Notes: a model not told the origin generated them from the letters alone. A DNA stretch of 64,000 bases from Arthrobacter sp. OY3WO11 (GCF_001641125.1 NZ_LWLP01000001.1:706147-770146); one strand, 5' to 3'. Positions 26,363 to 35,897 are shown, counted from the first letter of the stretch. A program made the numbers and translations.

Positions 26363-27369
26363 GCCAACCCAAGCTTGGTGAGGACGTCCGCCACCCGCTT
26401 GTCCTGCTCGGTGAGGAAGGTCTCGAACTCGTCGCCGGTGATGAAGGCGTCAGTCCAGCTGTGGGTCTTCAGCGCTTCCTTCCAGCCTTCGGTTGCGTGC
26501 ATCTTCTCGAGGGCCGCGATCAGGGAAGCCTTGTCCTCGTCGCTGATGCCCGGAGGGGCCACGATGCCGCGCCAGTTGGTGAACACCAGGTCGATGTTGG
26601 ATTCCTTCAGCGTGGGGGCGTCCACACCCTCCAGGCGCTCCTCGCCGCTGGTTGCCAGCACGCGGACTTCGCCGGATTCGATCTGCTGCAGGTACTCGCC
26701 GGCGCCGGAAGCGGCAAAGCCAAGCTTGTTGCCGAGGATCGCGGGCAGGAGGTCTCCGCCGCCGTCGTAGGACACGAAGTTCACCTTGGTGGCGTCAATG
26801 CCCACCGCGCCGGCCAGCTGCATGGGCAGCAGGTGGTCCGGTCCGCCGGGGGAGGAGCCGCCGCCTACGGAAATGGACGCCGGGTCAGCCTTCCAGGCCG
26901 CAACCAGGTCGTCGATGGTCTTGTAGGGGGAGTCCTTGCTGACCATGATCGCGCCGGGTTCCTCGATGAGCCGGGCCAGGGGGGTGGTCTCGGTCAGCTT
27001 GGACTCGGACTTGTTGGTGTAGCTGGCGCCCACGACGCCCAGCCCCATGAGCATGGTGAGGTCGCCGTTGCCCTTTTCGTTGACCACGCGGGCCAGGCCC
27101 ACGGTGCCGCCGGCGCCGGCGAGGTTGAAGACCTCGGTGTTGGTGGAGATCTTCTCGTCGTCGAGGACCTTTGCTGCGGCGCGTGCGGTGGTGTCGTAGC
27201 CGCCGCCCGGGGTGTTGGGGACCATGATCTGAAGTCCGGTGACGGGTCCGGCGGCGGCGCCGGAGCTTTCCGGACCGGTGGAGCTCTTGCCGGTGGCACC
27301 GCAACCGGTGGCCATCAGGGCGATGCCGGCGGCGACGGCGGCGACTCGCAATGCGCGGATCTGGCGCAT
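26359..27369 (-). CDS. tctC: Tricarboxylate-binding lipoprotein TctC
   Basis: 336 residues from ATG 27369, with AGAGGAA upstream; the longer frame has no family match. A lipoprotein signal ends at Cys23 (ALMATGC). The mature part is a BugT/TctC-type binding protein with IMVPNTPGGGYDTTAR, the first conserved ligand loop, and the later GGGSSPGGPDHLLP loop. It should capture a tricarboxylate or related acid outside the membrane and deliver it to TctAB. As the first gene of the operon it faces a 229-base regulatory gap, then a small membrane protein gene and the two-component genes reading away. Confidence 0.9.
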   Translation of the reverse strand: MRQIRALRVAAVAAGIALMATGCGATGKSSTGPESSGAAAGPVTGLQIMVPNTPGGGYDTTARAAAKVLDDEKISTNTEVFNLAGAGGTVGLARVVNEKGNGDLTMLMGLGVVGASYTNKSESKLTETTPLARLIEEPGAIMVSKDSPYKTIDDLVAAWKADPASISVGGGSSPGGPDHLLPMQLAGAVGIDATKVNFVSYDGGGDLLPAILGNKLGFAASGAGEYLQQIESGEVRVLATSGEERLEGVDAPTLKESNIDLVFTNWRGIVAPPGISDEDKASLIAALEKMHATEGWKEALKTHSWTDAFITGDEFETFLTEQDKRVADVLTKLGLA

Positions 27370-27598
27370 GGTGTTCCTCTTCTCAGTAACGCAATTCTTT
27401 ACAGGATGATCAGCGGACCTGATCTGTGCTTCGATGCTAGGCCCCGCAGTGACGGCGATCACTCTTGTGTACGCAGAGAAAGTTAAGTTCATTGCGTTCA
27501 CGTTTCCGGCATCCCACCACGCCCGGGTTGGCGCCGACCTTCGCCCCGGTGTGCGCTGCCCTTTAGGCTGGAAGCCGGCTACGGAACGGGGGATAGAT

Positions 27599-27868
27599 AT
27601 GGCGGAGCACGGCGGGCGTTACGGCGCCAAACCGGCGGCGTGGGCCGGCATCGTGGTGGTCCTTCTGGCGCTGGTGCCGGCAGCCTTGCGGGTTGCAGAT
27701 GGACGGGCGGGCTGGCTGGAGGCACTGTTCATCCTGGCCGGGGCCGGGTTCATCACCTTCCACGCAACCCGGCTGGTGCTGCTGCACCGCACCGGCCGGA
27801 ACCCGGGCGTCGGCGTGAGCAGTGCCCGGAGGGCCGGCGGGGAAGAGCGCGACGGCGGTCCCCGCTGA
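27599..27868 (+). CDS. Small membrane protein, 89 residues
   Basis: Two hydrophobic segments (AGIVVVLLALVPAAL and LEALFILAGAGFITFHATRLVLL) are joined by a short charged loop, with a basic and glycine-rich C-terminus. ATG 27599 follows an ACGGGGGA sequence. It lies between tctC and the sensor kinase gene, in the direction of the kinase. Function unknown; an accessory role in the transporter or sensor is possible but unsupported. Confidence 0.55.
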   Translation: MAEHGGRYGAKPAAWAGIVVVLLALVPAALRVADGRAGWLEALFILAGAGFITFHATRLVLLHRTGRNPGVGVSSARRAGGEERDGGPR

Positions 27869-27969
27869 CTGTCCCGCCGGCTGCGGTATAGTTCCGGTAC
27901 GCCGGGAGGGGGCGCGCTCCCGTGTGCCTGTGCCCAGGCACCTGAACCACCACTAAAGGAATCCACGCA

Positions 27970-29565
27970 GTGACGCGACGAAGAGGAATGTCCCTCGCCG
28001 GGCAGTACCTTGTGCTCCAGTTGCTGATCGTCCTGGCAGTACTCGTGGCCGTGGTGGCCATCTCCCTGGCCCAATCTGCTGCCGTCTTTGAGCGCACCGA
28101 GGGCAGGAGGGCACTCTCCGCCGCTGAAGCGCTCGGCAACAACCCTGCGGTCCGCGCTTTGCTGCCCGAGGCAGAACCCCGGGTTGGTTCAGCGCTTCCC
28201 GCGGTGGCCGAGTCGGTCCGGACCGTCTCGGGATCATCGCACGTTACCCTGGCAAAGCTGGACCGGACGGTGGTTGCCGCCTCCGATCCGGGACTGCTGG
28301 GCAAGCCCCTGGAACTTGGAGCCAGCAGGGTGATGGAGGGCAGGGCATGGACCGGAGTGCTGGACAAAAGCGGGACCGCCGTGCTGTCCGCCCATGTTCC
28401 GGTCCTTGACGATTCGGGAAAGATGATCGGCATCGCCTCGATCAGCCGCAACTACCCGTCCACCCTGGAACGGCTGGGAGATGCCGTTCCCAACCTCCTG
28501 ACCTACCTCGGCGTGGCCAGCGTCCTGGGCGTGGCGGGGTCCCTGCTGTTGTCCCGGCGGGTCAAGCGCCAGACCCTGGGGATGGAACCCAGCGAGATCA
28601 CCGGGCTGGTGGAAAACCGCGAGGCGATGCTGCACGGCCTGAAGGAAGGCGTGGTGGCGCTGGACCCCCATGAGCGCGTCACGGTCGCGAACGACAGTGC
28701 CCGGGAACTGCTGGGGCTGCCGCCGGATTGCGTGGGCAGGAAGCTCGCGTCCCTTCCCGTGGACCCGGCGCTCAAGGTGGTCCTGACCCGCGACCAGCCG
28801 GACCCGGACCAGCTGGTGCTCGTGGGGGAGCGGCTGGTGGTGCTGAACCGTGTTCCCATCCGCTCCCGCGGCCGCAACATCGGCTCAGTGACAACGCTGA
28901 GGGACAGGACAGAGCTGTCCTCCCTGGAGCGTGAGCTGGGCGCCACCCGGACCGCCACGGACACGCTGCGAGCGCAGGCCCACGAGTTCGCCAACCAGCT
29001 GCACGTCATTTCCGGCCTGATCCAGATCGGCGAGTACGATTCCGTGGTGCAGTTCGTCAACGGCGCCACGGTGGACCGGACCAGGCTGAACGATGAAGTG
29101 ACCAGCCGGATCCAGGATCCCGCGCTCGCCGCCCTGTTGATTGCTAAGTCCAGCCTCGCCACCGAGCGTGGCGTGGCACTGCAGCTTGACCCGCAGTCCG
29201 CCCTGCGCCCGGTCAACGATGAGTTGTCCCGGGACCTCACCACCGTTGTGGGGAACCTGGTGGACAATGCGTTCGACGCCGTCACGGGGCTTCCCGGGGC
29301 GGCCGTCCGGGTGCTTGTGGAGGACAGCACGGACCATGTCACCGTCACGGTCCGGGACACCGGCCACGGCGTCCCGAGCGACGCCGTGGAGGACATCTTC
29401 CGCCAGGGGTTCTCCACCAAGGAAGCAGGCCCGGCGGACGGCCGCGGCTTCGGCCTGGCCCTCTCCAGGGTGGTCTGCCGGCGGTCCGGCGGGGACCTCA
29501 CCGTGGCCAATGACAACGGAGCAGTCTTCACCGCACGATTCAAAAGAGGTGCAACGCAGCCATGA
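27970..29565 (+). CDS. CitA/DcuS-family sensor histidine kinase
   Basis: 531 residues. It has an N-terminal membrane segment (QLLIVLAVLVAVVAISLAQ), an extracytoplasmic PAS-like domain to about residue 170, a second membrane segment (NLLTYLGVASVLGVAGSLLL), a cytoplasmic PAS domain and a kinase core. The phosphoacceptor is His338 in QAHEFANQLHVISGL, the CitA/DcuS-type H-box. N box (NLVDNAFDAV) and G boxes (DTGHGV, GRGFGLAL) are intact. The start is GTG 27970 after AAAGGA; ATG 27988 is an alternative. It ends in an ATGA overlap with the response regulator. The likely ligand is citrate or a related acid carried by the adjacent tct system. Confidence 0.87.
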   Translation: MTRRRGMSLAGQYLVLQLLIVLAVLVAVVAISLAQSAAVFERTEGRRALSAAEALGNNPAVRALLPEAEPRVGSALPAVAESVRTVSGSSHVTLAKLDRTVVAASDPGLLGKPLELGASRVMEGRAWTGVLDKSGTAVLSAHVPVLDDSGKMIGIASISRNYPSTLERLGDAVPNLLTYLGVASVLGVAGSLLLSRRVKRQTLGMEPSEITGLVENREAMLHGLKEGVVALDPHERVTVANDSARELLGLPPDCVGRKLASLPVDPALKVVLTRDQPDPDQLVLVGERLVVLNRVPIRSRGRNIGSVTTLRDRTELSSLERELGATRTATDTLRAQAHEFANQLHVISGLIQIGEYDSVVQFVNGATVDRTRLNDEVTSRIQDPALAALLIAKSSLATERGVALQLDPQSALRPVNDELSRDLTTVVGNLVDNAFDAVTGLPGAAVRVLVEDSTDHVTVTVRDTGHGVPSDAVEDIFRQGFSTKEAGPADGRGFGLALSRVVCRRSGGDLTVANDNGAVFTARFKRGATQP

Positions 29566-30230
29566 TCAAGGTGCTGATCGTCGACGACGACTTCATGGTG
29601 GCCAAGGTCCACGCCGGGTTCATCCAGCGCACGCCTGGCTTCGCTGTGGTGGGCGTGGCCCACACCGGCGCGCAGGCCGTGATCGAGACGGAACGGCTGC
29701 GGCCTGACCTGGTGCTGCTGGACATCCACCTTCCGGACATCAACGGGCTGGACCTCATGCACCGGCTGCGGGACGTCGCCCCGGAGCTGGACGTGCTGGT
29801 GATCAGTGCCGCGCGTGAGGTGGAGACCGTGCGCAAGGCCCTCCGTGGCGGGATTGTGCACTACCTGATCAAGCCGTTTTCCCAGTCGGACCTGCAGGAG
29901 CGCCTGGAGCATTACCGGAGTGCGTACCAGGGACTGGATTCAGCCAAGAACGTGGCCGAGCAGTCGGACGTCAACCGGGTATTCGGCCTGGACCGGACCG
30001 AGCGGCCGCTTCCCAAAGGCTGCAGCATCGAGACCCTGAAGCTCGTGGAGGCCACCCTGAATGCCGCCGACGGCGATCTTTCCGCGGCCGAGGTAGCCGA
30101 GCAGCTCGGAACGTCCCGGGTCAGCGCGCGGCGGTACCTGGAGTACCTGCACGACGAAGGGACCCTGGACGTGAGGCTCAAGTATGGGGTGGGGCGTCCG
30201 GAGCGGCGCTACGTCCTCAAGGGCCGGTAA
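29562..30230 (+). CDS. CitB/DcuR-family response regulator
   Basis: 222 residues. The receiver domain has the acidic pocket VDDD near residues 7-10, the phosphoacceptor Asp54 in LLDIHLPDINGLD, and Lys in YLIKPFSQSDL. A linker leads to a C-terminal winged helix (LSAAEVAEQLGTSRVSARRYLEYLHDEGTLDV) typical of CitB/DcuR. It is coupled to the kinase gene. The natural target is the tctCBA-usp promoter facing the other way from 27369. Confidence 0.87.
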   Translation: MIKVLIVDDDFMVAKVHAGFIQRTPGFAVVGVAHTGAQAVIETERLRPDLVLLDIHLPDINGLDLMHRLRDVAPELDVLVISAAREVETVRKALRGGIVHYLIKPFSQSDLQERLEHYRSAYQGLDSAKNVAEQSDVNRVFGLDRTERPLPKGCSIETLKLVEATLNAADGDLSAAEVAEQLGTSRVSARRYLEYLHDEGTLDVRLKYGVGRPERRYVLKGR

Positions 30231-30278
30231 CTCACCGGCGTTCGGGGACTCCTGGCATTCGCCGGATGTCGCCGCGCG

Positions 30279-31289
30279 TCAGTGCTCGCCACCGGAGGTG
30301 GGTCCGGGGAGGAACTCCGAGGGCAGTTCCGCCACCGGAATGATCACCATGTCCTGCACCTTCCAGTCCATGGCCACGCAGGCCTTGCGTGCTGACTCGA
30401 GCTTTTCGAGTGTTGGCATGGCACCACCGGCTGGAACCACGAAGGACTCAATGTGGAAGACATGTCCTTCGTCGCGGATCCGCGACTTCGCGTCGGCCGC
30501 CCAGTCCAGGCTGCGGAGGTAGGTGTCCACTTGCCGGCCCAGCGGATGCGGTTCGCCGTCGTCGTAGGTCATGGCCCGCTTGTCCATGAGAGCGGAGACG
30601 GCGGCGCGGGTGTTCTTGAATCCGTCATGGAGGATGCTGGCAGAAATCAGCAGTGCCGCGGCGTAGTCAGCCCACCACAGCCCAAGCCCGATTCCGCCCA
30701 CGCCGGCCACCGCCGCAACGGCGGTCATCCAGTCAGCCTTGTTCATGTCCGCGTCCGCGTACAGGACTTTGTCGTGCAGTGTGGCGGCGAGCTTCATCTT
30801 GGCCCGGCCCAGGAAGACCGGCGGTGCCGCGGTGAGGAGCATAACGCCCATCATCAGCCAGCCCAGCCAGATGGTGCTGCCGAAAAGTTCGATGCCGCCG
30901 ATGGTGGGGTGCTCCGCCTTCAGCAGGCCCAGTCCGGACTCCACCAGGAGGTAGCCGCCCATGACGGTAAGTGTCACCGCTGCCACCAGGTGTGCTACTC
31001 CCGTGGACCGGTGGTAGCCGTAGGGGTGGTCTACGGATGGAGGCTTCCGGATGACACGGGATGCCAGCAGGAAGGAAATGGGTGGCAGGAATGAGAGCAG
31101 GTCCTCGATCCATGCAGCCTTCATGGCCTGCGAGTTGCCAAGCACCAGGAACACCAGCGTGGTGGTCACCGCGAGGAAACCCATGGTGGCCCATTCGAGT
31201 TTGGCGGCCTTGCGCAGCGCTTCCCGCTGCTCCGCGGGCAGTTCCGTATGCCCGAACCGGACGGCGCCGCCGCTCCTGACGTCCGTCAT
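30279..31289 (-). CDS. Cation diffusion facilitator family transporter (divergent metal site)
   Basis: 336 residues with six hydrophobic segments and a C-terminal cytoplasmic domain, the CDF plan. The usual HxxxD/DxxxD metal motifs in segments 2 and 5 are altered: the equivalent stretches read AAWIEDLLSFLPP and DADMNKADWMTAVAAV, with no His. Metal choice cannot be inferred. ATG 31289 overlaps the stop of the upstream lipoprotein gene (ATGA), so the two are co-translated. It is convergent with the response regulator gene. Confidence 0.72.
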   Translation of the reverse strand: MTDVRSGGAVRFGHTELPAEQREALRKAAKLEWATMGFLAVTTTLVFLVLGNSQAMKAAWIEDLLSFLPPISFLLASRVIRKPPSVDHPYGYHRSTGVAHLVAAVTLTVMGGYLLVESGLGLLKAEHPTIGGIELFGSTIWLGWLMMGVMLLTAAPPVFLGRAKMKLAATLHDKVLYADADMNKADWMTAVAAVAGVGGIGLGLWWADYAAALLISASILHDGFKNTRAAVSALMDKRAMTYDDGEPHPLGRQVDTYLRSLDWAADAKSRIRDEGHVFHIESFVVPAGGAMPTLEKLESARKACVAMDWKVQDMVIIPVAELPSEFLPGPTSGGEH

Positions 31290-31789
31290 TGCTGTGCCTT
31301 CACTTCCATCAGGTACTTGTCCAGTTCAAGCAGGAAGGCGTTCTCCCCAAGCGGTACCAGCATGACGTGCTTGTGGATGTTTCCACGCCCGTCCCGTGAT
31401 TCCGTGTAGGGCCGGGTCAGGCCGGCATGGGTCACCCAGGGCGTCTTGTCGTCCACGCCGCCGATCACGAGATCCAGCCCGCCATGTTTGAGTTCATCGG
31501 CAAGGACATGTTCGGTTCCCGCCACCCACTCAATCCTTGCCCCGAGCCGGGTAGCGAACTCCTTTGCCAATTCCGCTTCCGTGCCTTGGACGTCATTGCT
31601 GCTGAGCTCACCGCTGCCTGGAGCGGAGATCCGCACCCAGTCTCCGTTCATGCTGGCTCCCACGCGGAGGGTTCCGCCCCGCACCCTCTCCAGGGTCCCC
31701 TCAGGATCAGCCGGGAAGCTGGATCCGCAGCCGGAGAGGACCAGTAAGGCGGCCAGCAGCAGGCCGGCCATCGATCCCAGGCGCCGCAT
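31286..31789 (-). CDS. Short solute-binding-like lipoprotein coupled to the CDF gene
   Basis: 167 residues from ATG 31789, with a GGAAGGGAG site upstream; eleven extra residues are possible. A lipoprotein signal ends at Cys21 (LVLSGC). The mature sequence matches a fragment of the amino-acid-type periplasmic binding fold (RGGTLRVGASMNGDWVRI, then QGTEAELAKEFATRLGARIEWV and GGLDLVIGGVDDKTPW), but at about 145 residues it is much shorter than the normal two-lobed protein (about 230). No ABC permease is near. Translational coupling to a cation transporter points to an accessory role outside the membrane. Confidence 0.65.
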   Translation of the reverse strand: MRRLGSMAGLLLAALLVLSGCGSSFPADPEGTLERVRGGTLRVGASMNGDWVRISAPGSGELSSNDVQGTEAELAKEFATRLGARIEWVAGTEHVLADELKHGGLDLVIGGVDDKTPWVTHAGLTRPYTESRDGRGNIHKHVMLVPLGENAFLLELDKYLMEVKAQQ

Positions 31790-31890
31790 CGGGCCAGCTC
31801 CCTTCCGTCGGTAGTAGTCCAATAATAGACAGCCTGCTTACTTTATTGGGAAGTGATGCGCAGCGTGAAGCCCGCCAAGAGCCTGCCGGA

Positions 31891-32904
31891 TCAGCGCAGC
31901 AGCGTGGCCAGCAGCCGCGCGGCAACCCGTGCGGTCCGGCCGTCGACGTCCAGCGCCGGATTGAGCTCGGCAATGTCCAGGTGCAGCAGTTTTCCGCTCC
32001 CGGCCACCTGCCTGCACACCGCGGCGATGACCGGGAGGGGCACGCCGTACGCCGCCGGGGCACTCACCCCCGGCGCCACCGCGGCTGGCAGCACGTCAAG
32101 GTCGATGGTCAGGTAGAGCACGTCAATCCCGTCAAGGAACCCGGCCACGAAGGTGCGGACACGGTCGGCCTCGCAGTCCTCGTCCAACAGGTAGCGCACG
32201 CCCAGCCCCTTTGCCGTGTCGAACAGGGCGCGTGTGTTGTTGGGTTCGGAAATTCCGACGACGGCGTAGCGGAAGTCGCGCCCCGCGGCCGCTTCCGCGC
32301 GGGCCATCTGCAGGAACGGCGTCCCGGACGTTGCCAACGGCTCGTCCCGCAGGTCGAAATGGGCGTCAAGGTTCAGGATGCCCAGCCGCTTCCCGTCCCG
32401 GACCGCCGCAGAGGCGGACACCCCCAGGTAGCTCGCGAAGGCGGTTTCGTGGCCGCCCCCCAGCACTGCGGTCACCTGCCCGGCGTCGAGCAGCGCCGTG
32501 ACGGCCCGGCCGGCGCGTTCCTGGCCGGCCTCAAGGTCACCGCCTGGCACCACAACGTCCCCGGCGTCGTACACGGCCCGGTCCAGATGGAACGCCAGGG
32601 GGCCCAGGACCTTGCGGATGGCCGCCGGCGCGGCTGCCGCGCCCGTGCGGCCCTTGTTTCGGCGCACGCCCTCGTCGCTGGCGAAGCCCAACAGGGTGGC
32701 GGGCCTGGCATCCTCCCCACCCGCAGCACCCGCGGCACCCGCAGTTCGCGCAGTACCCGGAGCGCTTTCCGCGCGGGTGCCTGCTGTCCCGCCGTCGTAC
32801 GCAGTAACTGCCTGCCACCAGCGGCGGTGGGCGGCGTCATCGCCGTCGAACCTCCCTTCCCAGGGCTCGGGTGGGAGGTCAACGTCAGGTATCAGGGGGG
32901 CCAT
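31891..32904 (-). CDS. hutG: Formimidoylglutamase-like ureohydrolase
   Basis: 337 residues, arginase family. The binuclear manganese motifs are all present: GGGHE with His152, DAHFD (Asp180, His182, Asp184) and TIDLDVLP. HutG splits N-formimidoyl-glutamate to glutamate and formamide, the last step of one branch of histidine breakdown. It lies about 10 kb from hutUH and is oriented the opposite way. Residues about 40-68 form an Ala/Gly/Thr-rich low-complexity insert absent from most relatives. Agmatinase or another ureohydrolase is possible, but hutU and hutH in the window favour HutG. Confidence 0.78.
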   Translation of the reverse strand: MAPLIPDVDLPPEPWEGRFDGDDAAHRRWWQAVTAYDGGTAGTRAESAPGTARTAGAAGAAGGEDARPATLLGFASDEGVRRNKGRTGAAAAPAAIRKVLGPLAFHLDRAVYDAGDVVVPGGDLEAGQERAGRAVTALLDAGQVTAVLGGGHETAFASYLGVSASAAVRDGKRLGILNLDAHFDLRDEPLATSGTPFLQMARAEAAAGRDFRYAVVGISEPNNTRALFDTAKGLGVRYLLDEDCEADRVRTFVAGFLDGIDVLYLTIDLDVLPAAVAPGVSAPAAYGVPLPVIAAVCRQVAGSGKLLHLDIAELNPALDVDGRTARVAARLLATLLR

Positions 32905-33083
32905 GCTCCAAGCTCACCGCATGCGGACAGCGAAAACCAGCAGCGCTGCCGTCGCTATGTCTGGAATCCAAGATCGTCGGCGCCCGCGGGCAGCAGGGGC
33001 TATTGTGGAGCAATCCCTCCCCGGGGACCCCATCACCTTTTGCGCCGGACCGGCGCACCATAGCCAGGCCGGAGAACAGCCCC

Positions 33084-34388
33084 GTGTTTGAAGCCCCCAG
33101 CATCCTCTTTGCTGCCGCAGGCGCGGCCGTGTTTACCGCAGCTGTCCTCCCCAAACTCCTGCGCAACATGCCCTTCTCCATGCCCATGGTCTTCCTGGGC
33201 GCCGGCATGGCGGCTTTCGCCCTGATTCCCACGCTTCCGGACCCGGACCCCATGGTGCACAGCGACTTTGTTGTGCACCTGACGGAGATCTGCGTCATCA
33301 TCTCGCTGATGGGTGCCGGGCTTGCCCTGGACCGCCCCGTGGGCCGCAAGCGCTGGGCCACCACCTGGCGGCTCCTGGGAATCGCCATGCCGTTGTGCAT
33401 CATCACGCTGACCCTGCTGGGCCTGTGGTTCCTGGGCCTTGGCCTCGGCGCTGCCCTGCTGGTGGCCTCCAGCCTGGCGCCCACGGACCCGGTCCTGGCC
33501 TCCGAAGTGCAGGTGGGTGAACCCGCGGACGAGGAGGAGGGCGCGGACAAAGAAGACGAGGTCCGCTTCGGCCTCACCTCCGAAGCCGGCCTTAACGACG
33601 GGCTGGCGTTTCCCTTTGTGTACCTGGCCATCGCCATCAGCATCGTGGGGTCATCCCCGCTGGCCTGGTTCCCGGAATGGTTTGGGGTGGACGTCCTGTG
33701 GCGGCTGGCCATCGGACTGCTGCTGGGGTTCCTCACCGGCAAGCTCCTGGCACGGCTGTTTTTCTCTGCCGGCGCTGAAAGCCTCCGGCTGTCCAACCAC
33801 TCGGAGGGCTTCGTAGCCCTGGCCGCAACCTTCCTCGCCTACGGTGTCACCGAGATGATCGAGGGCTACGGCTTCATTGCCGTGTTTGTCTGCGCGGTGA
33901 CTATCCGTTCCGCTGAACACACGCACGGCTACCACCGGGTGCTGCATTCCTATGTGGAGCAACTGGAGCGGCTCATGACCGTGGTGATCCTGGTCCTGTT
34001 GGGCGGCGCGATTGCCCGCGGGCTCCTTGCGGGGATCGGCTGGGCCGAGGTGCTGGTGGCGCTGGCCTTCCTGCTGCTGGTCAGGCCACTGGCAGGCTGG
34101 ATCGGGCTGCTCGGCGGCAAGACCGGACCGCGCGAACGGATCGCCCTCTCGTTCTTCGGGATCCGGGGAATCGGCTCCCTGTACTACCTCTCCTATGCGC
34201 TGGGCAAGGGCGAGTTCGCCGGCCAGGCGGAGTGGCTGTGGTCTTTCGTGGGGCTGGTGGTGGCGCTGTCCATCGTGATTCATGGCGCCACCACCTCACC
34301 GCTGATGAACCGGCTGGACAAGCTCCGCGAAAAGAAGGCCCGGGCGTTGACCGGTGACGAAGGCCTGGCGCCCAACACTCCCGTATAG
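33084..34388 (+). CDS. CPA1-type Na+/H+ antiporter
   Basis: 434 residues from GTG 33084, seven bases after GGAGAA. There are about 12 hydrophobic segments, and the transport-core motif is seen as ASSLAPTDPVLASEVQVG, with a later GLTSEAGLNDGLAFPFVY. The cation-binding Asp of the CPA1 core is retained. An acidic loop (EEEGADKEDE) follows segment 5. It probably exchanges Na+ or K+ for protons in pH and salt control. The frame is open further upstream without family similarity. It stands alone, with a short gap before the convergent purine permease. Confidence 0.8.
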   Translation: MFEAPSILFAAAGAAVFTAAVLPKLLRNMPFSMPMVFLGAGMAAFALIPTLPDPDPMVHSDFVVHLTEICVIISLMGAGLALDRPVGRKRWATTWRLLGIAMPLCIITLTLLGLWFLGLGLGAALLVASSLAPTDPVLASEVQVGEPADEEEGADKEDEVRFGLTSEAGLNDGLAFPFVYLAIAISIVGSSPLAWFPEWFGVDVLWRLAIGLLLGFLTGKLLARLFFSAGAESLRLSNHSEGFVALAATFLAYGVTEMIEGYGFIAVFVCAVTIRSAEHTHGYHRVLHSYVEQLERLMTVVILVLLGGAIARGLLAGIGWAEVLVALAFLLLVRPLAGWIGLLGGKTGPRERIALSFFGIRGIGSLYYLSYALGKGEFAGQAEWLWSFVGLVVALSIVIHGATTSPLMNRLDKLREKKARALTGDEGLAPNTPV

Positions 34389-34457
34389 GGCACCAGGCCT
34401 TGCTTCCGCGCCGGGCGCCGGGCTCGGCTTCCGTGCAGGGCGCGCCGCGCCCGGGGG

Positions 34458-35897
34458 CTACATGCCCAGTGCCGCCTCGATGGGTCCAACCGCGAAGAAC
34501 AGCAGGAACGCACCGGCCACGGCCCACATGAGCGGGTGGATCTCCTTGACCCTGCCCTGGACGGTGCGGATCAGGACGAACGCGATGAAGCCGGCGCCCA
34601 GGCCGTTGGCGATGGAATACGTGAACGGCATCAAGGTGAAGGTCAGGAACGCGGGGATCGCAATGCCCCAGTCCTGCCAGTCGATCCTGCCCACCTGGGA
34701 CACCATCATGAAGCCCACCACCACCAGGGCGGGGGCAACTGCTTCAAAGGGCACCAGGTTGATGAGCGGGGTGAAGAACATGGCCACCAGGAAGAGGAGC
34801 CCGGTGACGATCGAGGCCACGCCTGTGCGCGCACCTTCGCCGATTCCGGCGCCGGCTTCAACGTAGATCTGGTTGGAGGAAACCGATGCCCCGCCGCCCA
34901 CGATCGCGCCCAGGGCGTCCACCTGGAGCACGCGGTCAACGTCCGGGATGTTGCCGTGTTCGTCAACTGTCCCGGCCTCGTTGGCCAGGCCCACCATGGT
35001 CCCCATGGCGTCGAAGAAGATGCTGAGGAGGATGACGAAAGCGAGCAGGGTTGCGGCAACGAAGCCCAGGTGCTCGAAGGCGCCGAACGGGTTTGCCTTG
35101 CCAATCAGGGACAGGTCCGGGGCGGCCCATCCGGTGAAGGTGGGCGCCACCAGGGACCAGCCCTGCGGGTTGGAGGTCTTGCCGTCGAAGCTCGGTCCGA
35201 TGTGCAGGGTCATCTCCAGGAGCACCGAAATGATGGTGGAGGTGATGATGCCGATCAGGATGGCGCCCTTCACCTTGCGCACCACCAGCGCGATGGTCAG
35301 GATCAGGCCAAAGATGAACACGGCGGTGGGCCAGCCGAGGAGCTTGCCGTCATAGCCAAGGCCAACGGGCACGGTGGTGCCGGCGACGTCGGGGATGCGG
35401 CGGACGAAGCCGGCGTTGACCAGGCCGATCAGCGCGATGAACAGGCCGATGCCCACCACGATGGCAGTCTTGAGCCCGTCCGGTACGGCTTTGAAGACGG
35501 CGGTGCGGAATCCGGTGAGGACCAGGATCAGCATGGTGACGCCGGAGAGCACCACCAGGCCCATCATGTCCGGCCACGTCAGCCCCGGATTGGTGGCCAC
35601 GGTGACGGCCACGAACGCGTTGACGCCCAGGCCGGTGGCAAGCGCGAAGGGGTGCTTTGCCCAGGCGCCCATCAGGATGGTCAGGATTCCGGCCACGAAG
35701 GCCGTCACGGCGGCAACGGCGGTGAACCCCAACGTGGTGCCGCTGGAGTCCGGGCCCGAGAGGATCAGCGGGTTCAGCACCACGATGTAGCTCATGGCAA
35801 AGAACGTGGCGAAGCCGCCTCGGATCTCGCGGGAAAGGTTGGAACCGCGCTCGGTGATCTTGAAGTACCGGTCCAGGGCAGAGCCTTGCTTAAGCAT
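34458..35897 (-). CDS. NCS2-family purine permease (AzgA-like)
   Basis: 479 residues from ATG 35897 (GGAGG upstream; the longer frame has no match). It has the AzgA-branch features: N-terminal FATFFAMSYIVVLNPLIL and the segment with NAGFVRRIPDVAGTTV. There are about 14 hydrophobic segments and a Gly-rich GGGASVSSNQIYVEAGAGIGEG loop near residue 350. AzgA-type members import adenine, guanine or hypoxanthine by proton symport; exact specificity is not readable. No neighbouring purine genes. Confidence 0.83.
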   Translation of the reverse strand: MLKQGSALDRYFKITERGSNLSREIRGGFATFFAMSYIVVLNPLILSGPDSSGTTLGFTAVAAVTAFVAGILTILMGAWAKHPFALATGLGVNAFVAVTVATNPGLTWPDMMGLVVLSGVTMLILVLTGFRTAVFKAVPDGLKTAIVVGIGLFIALIGLVNAGFVRRIPDVAGTTVPVGLGYDGKLLGWPTAVFIFGLILTIALVVRKVKGAILIGIITSTIISVLLEMTLHIGPSFDGKTSNPQGWSLVAPTFTGWAAPDLSLIGKANPFGAFEHLGFVAATLLAFVILLSIFFDAMGTMVGLANEAGTVDEHGNIPDVDRVLQVDALGAIVGGGASVSSNQIYVEAGAGIGEGARTGVASIVTGLLFLVAMFFTPLINLVPFEAVAPALVVVGFMMVSQVGRIDWQDWGIAIPAFLTFTLMPFTYSIANGLGAGFIAFVLIRTVQGRVKEIHPLMWAVAGAFLLFFAVGPIEAALGM

